A stretch of 64,000 bases of DNA, taken from the NCBI RefSeq assembly GCF_014836635.1, contig NZ_JACSQL010000002.1:785580-849579 (forward strand), in the 5' to 3' direction. Positions 58,062-64,000 of the stretch are shown here, piece by piece. Source of the stretch: Paenibacillus gallinarum (GTDB taxonomy: Bacteria; Bacillota; Bacilli; Paenibacillales; Paenibacillaceae). Under the pieces are notes generated by a model that was not told where the DNA came from, did no database searches, and saw nothing but the letters and a program-made list of their open reading frames with translations. How positions within the stretch are numbered: position 1 is the first letter of the stretch; the number at the start of each line of letters is the position of its first letter. Made by a program: the position numbers and the translations under genes.

Positions 58062-58209
58062 ATTTCGTACGCCCCTTATATTTCTATTGTCTTCTTTAGG
58101 AGTAAGAACAAGTGTCCTTATTTTACCACATTCGCTAGGGTTATGACTTGCTCGGCTCAAGGCAAAGCTTTATAGTTATTTTATATGAAGAAAATAGAGG
58201 TGATATGAT

Positions 58210-58692
58210 ATGGAACTAAGCCTCATTATGGTACCACGTGAACAAAAGCAAGTGATTCGTCATCTTATGCAATTTTATCTATATGATTTTACGAAGTATC
58301 TTGATATTGATGTTGATCGTTATGGTGTTTTTCCTGACTATCCGAATCTTGATGATTACTGGAGTCATACGGACAAGTATCCTTTTCTCATTAAAAATGG
58401 CTCTTCTCCCGCAGGTTTTGCACTTGTGGACAAGCTTTCTGGTAAAAAGGATGGCGACTTTTATATGACTGAGTTTTTTGTCATGCAAAAATATCGCCGC
58501 AGCGGAGTAGGAACTTGGGCAGCAAATGAACTATTCAGCCGCTTTCAAGGGGAATGGAAGGTTTCACAGGTTAGGACGAATATGGTAGCCCAAGCCTTCT
58601 GGCGTAAAGTGATTGGTGGTTATACCAATGGGCAGTTTCGGGAGAAATTCCATCCAGAATCGGGCAACCCAAGTCAACATTTTGTAACCTAA
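58210..58692 (+). CDS. GNAT-family N-acetyltransferase
   Basis: A 160-residue protein. The acetyl-CoA loop lies in FFVMQKYRRSGVGTWAANEL, and TNMVAQAFWRKVIGGY completes the fold. GAGGTGATATGAT precedes ATG 58210. Acceptor unknown. Confidence 0.8.
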   Translation: MELSLIMVPREQKQVIRHLMQFYLYDFTKYLDIDVDRYGVFPDYPNLDDYWSHTDKYPFLIKNGSSPAGFALVDKLSGKKDGDFYMTEFFVMQKYRRSGVGTWAANELFSRFQGEWKVSQVRTNMVAQAFWRKVIGGYTNGQFREKFHPESGNPSQHFVT

Positions 58693-58996
58693 AGATTAGT
58701 GCAAAATAAGGAGATTTTCTTTGACAGATAGGCTGTTGAAGAGAGTCTTTTTTTGTTGATATAAGATAACATCATAAAAATTAAACATACGAAAAATTCA
58801 CATTAGTGAATGACCAATATAAAGTCCATTTCACATGAATCACAATATTTTTGCGTCTAATTCAGGTTTAAAAGCAGAGGAAAAATCAAAACGGTAATAT
58901 TTATTGACACCTGTTTAAATATCTGGAATGATATGTATTATTTTCGAGAATTGCATATAGCGAGTAACCGTACGTTTCAAAGACACAGGAGGCAGC
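58693..58996. other. Intergenic region before the MFS gene
   Basis: This stretch of about 300 bases is AT-rich with no convincing gene. TTGACA at 58904-58909 with a weak AATGAT at 58927-58932 (17-base spacer) may be the MFS promoter. No clear terminator follows the acetyltransferase. Confidence 0.4.
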
Positions 58997-60244
58997 ATGA
59001 ATAAACATTTAAAAGAGATTCACCCGCTTGCTTGGACAATCATCATCGGCACGATTTTCGGTAGAATGGCAACCTCGATGAGTATCCCTTTTTTATCGAT
59101 TTATTTAATTAAGACAATGGGGGCTTCACCAGTTGAAACCGGTATGGTGGTCGCTGTAAGTTCACTGATCGGCGTGTTTGCCAGTTTCTATGGAGGATAC
59201 ATATCTGATCGAATCGGACGAAGAAAAGTACTTATTTTTTCTATTTTCAGCTGGGCAATTGTGTTTATCGGATTTGCAGAAGCAAATCAAATTTGGATGT
59301 TTTTTGTAATGAATGCGTTAAACGGTTTATGCCGTGCTGTTTTTGAACCTACATCAAGAGCCATGTTATCTGATATTACAAAACCGGAAAATAAACTCCT
59401 CGTATTTAATCTGCGGTATGCTGCGATTAATCTCGGTGTTGTCATTGGACCGCTGATTGGATTACAGATGGGTTCAGCTGAATCGGGAGTTCCTTTTCTC
59501 ATTGCTGGCGCAGTTTATATTTTGTATGGAATCGTACTTATCATTCAATTTGCATTACAATCTGAGCAAGTGAAGTTACCATCCGAGGACGGTGGATCCA
59601 AGGTATCTTTAAGAGAGGCGTTTACCGTTACAAGCAGGGATCGAACTTTCATCTATGTACTTATCGGTTCTATGTTTTGTGTACTTGGATTTGGGCATTT
59701 CAGTTCCACATTAGCACAGTACCTTGAACTCAGCCCACAATTTGAAGACGGAGCGCAGATGTTTACTTACATGCTGTCATTGAATGCCGTAGTCGTTCTA
59801 ATCGTTCAATATCCTCTTGTTCGAACGTTCCGTAAACTGCCTCCTGCTGTGTCACTTATGGTAGGTAATGTTTTCGTTGCAGGAAGTTTTATATTGTTCG
59901 GAATGTGGGATTCTTGGTGGGCAATGTTAGCTGGTGTCGTTATATTTACCATTGGTGAAGTGTTGATGTTCACTTTAATGGACTTATTGGTGGATCGTAT
60001 TGCAAAACCCGAGCTCAAGGGCACATATTTCGGAATGATGGGGTTCAATAATTTAGGAAATGTATTAGCACCACTGATTGGCGGAGCGTTACTTACTCAT
60101 TTTACAGCAGAGCAGTCGCTATACATATTTATCCCAATAGTACTCATGACAGTATGCGGCATTCCGTTTTTACTATTAGCTCATGTCAGGCTCGAACATC
60201 AGGACAAGCACAAGGTTAATCATATAGTAAAGGAGGCTACATAG
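58997..60244 (+). CDS. MFS transporter
   Basis: A 415-residue protein with 12 hydrophobic segments and motif A SDRIGRRKVLIF after the second helix. AGGAGGCAGC precedes ATG 58997. It shares a likely transcript with the adjacent peptidase E gene (no gap). Substrate unknown. Confidence 0.87.
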   Translation: MNKHLKEIHPLAWTIIIGTIFGRMATSMSIPFLSIYLIKTMGASPVETGMVVAVSSLIGVFASFYGGYISDRIGRRKVLIFSIFSWAIVFIGFAEANQIWMFFVMNALNGLCRAVFEPTSRAMLSDITKPENKLLVFNLRYAAINLGVVIGPLIGLQMGSAESGVPFLIAGAVYILYGIVLIIQFALQSEQVKLPSEDGGSKVSLREAFTVTSRDRTFIYVLIGSMFCVLGFGHFSSTLAQYLELSPQFEDGAQMFTYMLSLNAVVVLIVQYPLVRTFRKLPPAVSLMVGNVFVAGSFILFGMWDSWWAMLAGVVIFTIGEVLMFTLMDLLVDRIAKPELKGTYFGMMGFNNLGNVLAPLIGGALLTHFTAEQSLYIFIPIVLMTVCGIPFLLLAHVRLEHQDKHKVNHIVKEAT

Positions 60245-60970
60245 ATGACATCTCAGATCATTGCAATGGGCGGTGGAGGTTTCTCCATGGAACCTGATAA
60301 TCTGCTGCTAGATAAATATATTTTAGACCAATCTATTTCTGATAAGCCAAAAGTATGTTTTCTGCCTACGGCCAGCGGAGACGCAGAGGGGTATGTGAAG
60401 AGATTCTATGCTGCTTTTGATCAACATTGCTGTATCCCATCCCATTTATCCTTATCCTCTCCGCCAAACCAGAATCTGGAGGATTTTGTTCTGGACAAAG
60501 ATATTATCTATGTAGGCGGAGGGAGTACTAAAAATTTACTTGCTTTATGGAAAGAGTTGGGGCTTGATCAGATTCTCACAACCGCTTGGAAACAAGGTAT
60601 TGTCCTTGCAGGTCTTAGTGCGGGATCTCTCTGTTGGTACGAAGAAGGAATTACAGACTCCAATCAGGAAGGTTACTCCTCTATTCGTTGTCTTGGGTTA
60701 CTTCCAGGAAGTCATAGCCCGCATTATGATGATATGGATAGCGGAGAGTATACTTATAAACCGGCTTATCGCAAGTTAGTGGAGGCAGGAGAACTGAAAC
60801 AGGGTGTAGCTGCGGATAATGGGACAGCGCTTCATTACATAGGAACGGATCTGTATAAAGTAGTAAGCTCTAGACGGAATGCATTTGCCTATCAAGTATC
60901 GCGAACAGAGGATGGTTTATTAGAGAAAAAATTAGAACCTCATTTTCTTGGAAATGAAAAGAAAATCTGA
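60245..60970 (+). CDS. Peptidase E family (S51) protein
   Basis: A 241-residue protein with the nucleophile Ser in LAGLSAGSLCW, IYVGGGSTKNLL nearby, and HSPHYDD with the candidate catalytic His. The family cleaves Asp-X dipeptides, or in the cyanophycinase branch cyanophycin. Starts at ATG 60245 immediately after the MFS stop; AAAGGAGG lies before it. Dipeptidase function is inferred. Confidence 0.85.
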   Translation: MTSQIIAMGGGGFSMEPDNLLLDKYILDQSISDKPKVCFLPTASGDAEGYVKRFYAAFDQHCCIPSHLSLSSPPNQNLEDFVLDKDIIYVGGGSTKNLLALWKELGLDQILTTAWKQGIVLAGLSAGSLCWYEEGITDSNQEGYSSIRCLGLLPGSHSPHYDDMDSGEYTYKPAYRKLVEAGELKQGVAADNGTALHYIGTDLYKVVSSRRNAFAYQVSRTEDGLLEKKLEPHFLGNEKKI

Positions 60971-61017
60971 AAATATGCGCAGCCTTCAGCATCGCGGATT
61001 TTGGATTTCATTAGTAA

Positions 61018-61063
61018 CAAGAGCACCTTAAACGGGAAAGATTAACCTCTTAAGGTGCTCTTT
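61018..61063 (+). terminator. Terminator after the peptidase E gene
   Basis: CAAGAGCACCTTAA and TTAAGGTGCTCTTT pair around an approximately 19-base loop with a short T run. Confidence 0.75.
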
Positions 61064-61162
61064 GAATCTGTTCCTGTTGAAGACACGTTACCATGAGATA
61101 CTTGTGATGTATTTTTCATCTTTCTGATCATATTCTTGCTGGTATCCAGAGCATTCTCTAGT

Positions 61163-62275
61163 TCATTTAGTAATTATCCGTTTTTTAAGAATAACCGACT
61201 TACTTGGGGATGTAACAGCTATAGCGTACCCTCCATTAAAGGAAGAAGATTCTGCTCTATACTCAAGTTTAGTTAATAAGTTGCCATAACGATCAATATA
61301 ACCGAACTTACCATCTGAGTTTGTTCCGATTCCCACTAAAGCGATTCCTTCTTTGAAATTAGATGCGTTGTTGTATTCTTGGTAACCAATGACCAACTTC
61401 CCTTTTTTATTAATAAACCCGACTTTACCACTTGAGTTGTATACGACCGCTAGTCCCTCGCTAAAATCACTTGCATTGTCATATCGAAAAGGGATGATGA
61501 CCTTACCCTTCTTATTAATAAATCCCCATTTACCTTTGTTGTTCTGCACGGATGCTAATCCTTCAGAGAAACTACCACCTGATTTATATTGAAAAGGAAT
61601 AATAACTTTACCAGAAGTATCAATATACCCGTACTGTCCTTTATTATTTTGAACAAGGGAGAAACCTTCGGAAAACCCTCGAGCATAGGTGTAATCAAAA
61701 GGAATTGTCAATTCACCGAGTGTATTAATGAATCCATTTTTATTACTTTTCGGATCAGTTACCATAGCAAGACCATTGCTAAAATAAAAATCGGAATCAT
61801 ATTTTTTTAGGAAATGAGAGATGATTTTTCCTGTTCTGTCTATAAGTTCCTGTTGATTCGTATTTGCTAAGGTTACATGAGATACGCCCTCAGAAAAATA
61901 GCCAGCTTCGGTAAACTGACAAGGAATCGCTAATTTCCCCTTTGTATTAATATAGCCATAGAGTTTTGTTTCTTTATTTTGTACCAAAGCTCGTTGTTCG
62001 TAAAAATCACTCATCAGTTTGACATTATCTGGGAGATGAAAAGCTTTATTTCCTTTAGTGTTGTTGTATATTAGAGTTCCATCTGATTGTTCGGATAGTA
62101 ACAAACCATTATGAAAGCTTCCATCACTTTGAGGCCTAGCGATATTGTGATCCAAGAATGTCTTTGAAACTTCGATTTTTGTTTTTATGATCTTGGTAGC
62201 TGCTGAACTCGGTGCTGAAAATGTGACATTCGTGAAGCTTAAGAGCAATAATGCTAAGCATAATTTTCTAATCAT
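61163..62275 (-). CDS. Secreted WG-repeat protein
   Basis: A 370-residue exported protein with a signal peptide ending in SSAAT. At least six tandem repeats of about 34-38 residues follow the pattern GFINKKGKVIIPFRY...FSEGLA (for example GYINTKGKLAIPCQF, GFINTLGELTIPFDY and GYIDTSGKVIIPFQY), the WG/beta-propeller-like repeat. Function unknown; such proteins are usually extracellular binding modules. It ends downstream of the MFS-peptidase E unit with no T run of its own that I can see. Confidence 0.85.
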   Translation of the reverse strand: MIRKLCLALLLLSFTNVTFSAPSSAATKIIKTKIEVSKTFLDHNIARPQSDGSFHNGLLLSEQSDGTLIYNNTKGNKAFHLPDNVKLMSDFYEQRALVQNKETKLYGYINTKGKLAIPCQFTEAGYFSEGVSHVTLANTNQQELIDRTGKIISHFLKKYDSDFYFSNGLAMVTDPKSNKNGFINTLGELTIPFDYTYARGFSEGFSLVQNNKGQYGYIDTSGKVIIPFQYKSGGSFSEGLASVQNNKGKWGFINKKGKVIIPFRYDNASDFSEGLAVVYNSSGKVGFINKKGKLVIGYQEYNNASNFKEGIALVGIGTNSDGKFGYIDRYGNLLTKLEYRAESSSFNGGYAIAVTSPSKSVILKKRIITK

Positions 62276-62469
62276 TTTGATAGCTCCTTAGTTTTATTTT
62301 AATAATATATAGATTTCAAAAATCACTTGTTGTAATACAAACACATCAAATGAAAAAAAGTTTATTTATTTGTAGGATTCATCACAGTTAAGTACAAGGG
62401 CGAAAAGGATAACCAAATTAAAATATATAACCTAGTTATATTCGACTCCTGAGTTTATTAAAAGAAAGT

Positions 62470-62499
62470 AAAAGAGCTGTATAGGTACAGTTCTTTTTT
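62470..62499 (+). terminator. Orphan terminator-like hairpin
   Basis: AGAGCTGT and ACAGTTCT form an 8-bp stem with a G-T pair and are followed by TTTTTTT. No plus-strand gene lies upstream, so it may be the remnant of a lost gene or the end of an antisense or small RNA. Confidence 0.5.
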
Positions 62500-62518
62500 A
62501 TGTTTATTTTTACTTTTA

Positions 62519-62547
62519 TTTACATTATATGGTTCGTATTTTATTAT
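62519..62547 (+). promoter_or_regulatory. Promoter before the TetR-like gene
   Basis: TTTACA at 62519-62524 and TATTAT at 62542-62547 with a 17-base spacer, directly before the candidate operator. Confidence 0.55.
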
Positions 62548-62549
62548 AG

Positions 62550-62566
62550 ATACCAACGGTCGGTAT
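62550..62566. promoter_or_regulatory. Candidate TetR operator (imperfect palindrome)
   Basis: ATACCAACGGTCGGTAT is a near-palindrome just after the -10 box and 20 bases before the TetR-like start; it resembles TetR-family sites and suggests autoregulation. Site seen directly; binding inferred. Confidence 0.6.
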
Positions 62567-62585
62567 TAAAAAGAGGGAGGCTAAT

Positions 62586-63245
62586 ATGGCTAGAAATAAA
62601 TATCCAGAACAGACATTGGAGCAAATCCTTGCAGTCTCATCCAAACTGTTTACGGAAAAAGGATTCGAGAAAACAAGCATACAAGATATAATTGATGAAC
62701 TTGGAATGTCCAAAGGAGCTATTTATCATCATTTCAAATCTAAAGAAGACATTCTTGATGCGGTGATGAACAAACAATTCAGTTATGCTGCACAAATGCT
62801 AGATGATCTAATTCAAAATACACAAGCCTCAAATGCCCGCGAGAAATTAGTCATGATTTTAGAACAAATTGTAGCTGATCCAGACGCCCATTCCATGGAC
62901 GGAGTACTGAGTACACAGATTAAGAACCCGTAATTTGTAGTTACAGGTATTCAGGAAGGCGTGAAAAAAGATGCCCCGATTATTGCAAGGATCATGATGG
63001 AGGGAAAAGAGGATGGATCCATCACCACGGATTTTCCAATAGAGTGTGCTGAGGTCTTTATGTTACTCGTGAATATCTGGATTAACCCACTATTGTTTGG
63101 ACGGGGGCATGAAGAAACAGTGAATCGATTACATTTTTTACAACACATGATGAGGGTTTTGGGCGCAGATATTGTCAGCGATCAATTGCTTCATAAAATT
63201 ACGGAACGTCATTCGGATATTGGAGGCTACTGTTCGGATGAATAG
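62586..63245 (+). pseudogene. TetR-family regulator interrupted by an in-frame stop
   Basis: ATG 62586 follows GAGGGAGG. The HTH is clear (SKLFTEKGFEKTSIQDI, then GMSKGAIYHHF). The frame ends at TAA 62931-62933 after IKNP; the same frame continues at once with FVVTGIQEGVKKDAPII and runs to 63245, giving a full regulator of about 219 residues if the stop were a sense codon. A C-to-T change (CAA to TAA) explains it simply. It may be a recent pseudogene, a read-through gene or a sequence error. Truncation removes the ligand-binding half but keeps the DNA-binding domain. Confidence 0.85.
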
Positions 63246-63275
63246 CTCCTAGTACCATGATTGAGGAGGGATCGG

Positions 63276-63965
63276 ATGACGTTCATAAGAGAATTAATTA
63301 TTCAAAAAGACATAACAATCAAAGATTCAATCATGAATGTAGTGATAGATTGGCTCTCAGATCAAGTCTTTATATTTACTACGGAGCTAGACGATATTCG
63401 GATTGTTCAAAAAGCCAGCAACAAATTTCCTGAGAGCAGGCTTTTCAATACTGACATCAGGTCTGATGAGCTGCGGATTGTTGATGGTAGAAAAGAAACG
63501 ATAAGGATTGGAGTTCAATTTCACCGTACAATACTGGAAGTATATCTCCCTGGAAAAGTATGGAACTCGGTGAACTTAACAACGGTTGGCGGTAGGGTGT
63601 ATTTCAAAGAAGTGAGTGCTATGAATTGTAAGTGCCAAATCACCTCCGGGAAAGCGGAGCTATCAGGGAATATTCAGGAATTGAATCTAGGCATTGTGGG
63701 TTCTAGTGTTACTGGAGAGAAGTTAATCGTTGATAAGCTGCATATCAATTCAACTTCATCCAAACTGGAACTGTTAGGTGATTTCTCAGTCATAAATTCT
63801 TCTAACAAGGGAAGAGGGATGGTGATTCGATCCGGCATTGTTCCCGAAAGAATATGTTCTGTAGGAACGGGTGCAAAGGTTATCATCTCTATTCCTGAAA
63901 ATGACGGCTTTGTTTTTAAGTTCGACGGATTGTCAATCCAAGTGCGACACTTCTTCTTCAAATGA
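63276..63965 (+). CDS. DUF4097-like beta-structure protein
   Basis: A 229-residue protein from ATG 63276 behind GAGGAGGGAT, 30 bases after the end of the broken TetR frame. Repetitive beta-like segments (CQITSGKAELSGNIQELNLGI, then VDKLHINSTSSKLELLGD) match the right-handed beta-helix-like DUF4097 family, often found in PSP-type or regulated membrane-stress loci. No signal peptide. Closeness to the regulator suggests it is the regulated target. Function unknown. Confidence 0.6.
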   Translation: MTFIRELIIQKDITIKDSIMNVVIDWLSDQVFIFTTELDDIRIVQKASNKFPESRLFNTDIRSDELRIVDGRKETIRIGVQFHRTILEVYLPGKVWNSVNLTTVGGRVYFKEVSAMNCKCQITSGKAELSGNIQELNLGIVGSSVTGEKLIVDKLHINSTSSKLELLGDFSVINSSNKGRGMVIRSGIVPERICSVGTGAKVIISIPENDGFVFKFDGLSIQVRHFFFK

Positions 63966-64000
63966 TTCGTGAGCTGTTTTCCAACCTAAACATTTCCTTG

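Larger units (their letters stand above)
62276..62585. other. AT-rich gap between the WG-repeat gene and the broken TetR gene
   Basis: This 310-base stretch holds no supported gene. It contains the WG-repeat promoter (minus strand, not resolved), a plus-strand terminator-like hairpin at 62470-62499, and the TetR promoter and operator (listed separately). Confidence 0.5.

Noticed and set aside
58062..58200. dif-like site near the xerS-like gene
   Set aside because: I examined the flanks and found no convincing dif-SL-like sequence; AT-rich stretches there do not match.

Overview
The window looks like chromosome from a low-to-moderate GC, spore-former-type Firmicute of the Bacillales, most likely Paenibacillus or a close relative. 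This rests on gene content and style: frequent TTG and GTG starts behind strong AGGAGG-type ribosome sites, intrinsic terminators with T runs, a tenI-thiO-thiS-thiG-thiF thiamine operon behind a TPP riboswitch, a pdhABCD operon, and conserved small families (DUF4178, DUF4247, DUF350) around pspA. I see no tRNA, rRNA, CRISPR array, insertion sequence or prophage, so this is mostly core chromosome with one accessory-looking locus.

Layout. Positions 1-3132 hold the end of an nfo (endonuclease IV) gene and a tight operon with a cyclic-phosphate-processing receiver-domain protein, a thioredoxin-like protein, a lone ABC ATPase and an FtsJ-like methyltransferase. Positions 3201-13837 hold the most unusual locus: a promoter, a long leader hairpin, and ten tightly packed genes forming a Tad/Flp-like pilus or secretion machine. 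These encode a Hanks-type Ser/Thr kinase fused to a lysine-less ParA-like domain, a SAF-domain protein, two more degenerate ParA/TadZ-like proteins, a CpaF-type ATPase with an N-terminal membrane anchor, a large protein resembling a TadB-TadC fusion, and four small membrane-anchored pilin-like proteins. An ABC-F ATPase follows (13992-15542).

Positions 15564-20569 hold thiamine thiazole synthesis under TPP control and, convergent to it, thiN. Next come a TRIC-family channel, a low-molecular-weight protein tyrosine phosphatase broken by a one-base frameshift, an esterase, the pyruvate dehydrogenase operon pdhABCD (22933-27884), thyA-folA, gltD without its large-subunit partner, and topB. The middle part holds a HAD hydrolase and an ArsR-type regulator divergent from an MFS exporter. 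It is followed by an overlapping cluster of a lone ABC ATPase, an FG-GAP-like lipoprotein, a two-component system and an acetyltransferase. Glycogen genes follow (glgC divergent from glgB-glgA), then an M20 hydrolase and a fused amino-acid binding-protein/permease with its ATPase.

The last part is envelope and maintenance: a LysM-3D wall protein, a polysaccharide deacetylase, and an envelope-stress cluster (pspA, DUF350, DUF4178, DUF4247) with an ECF sigma-W-like promoter in front of pspA. It also holds a small HNH protein, moeA, a XerS-like recombinase, an acetyltransferase, an MFS transporter with peptidase E, a secreted WG-repeat protein, a TetR regulator interrupted by an in-frame stop, and a DUF4097-like protein. 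The two broken genes may be real decay or sequence errors.
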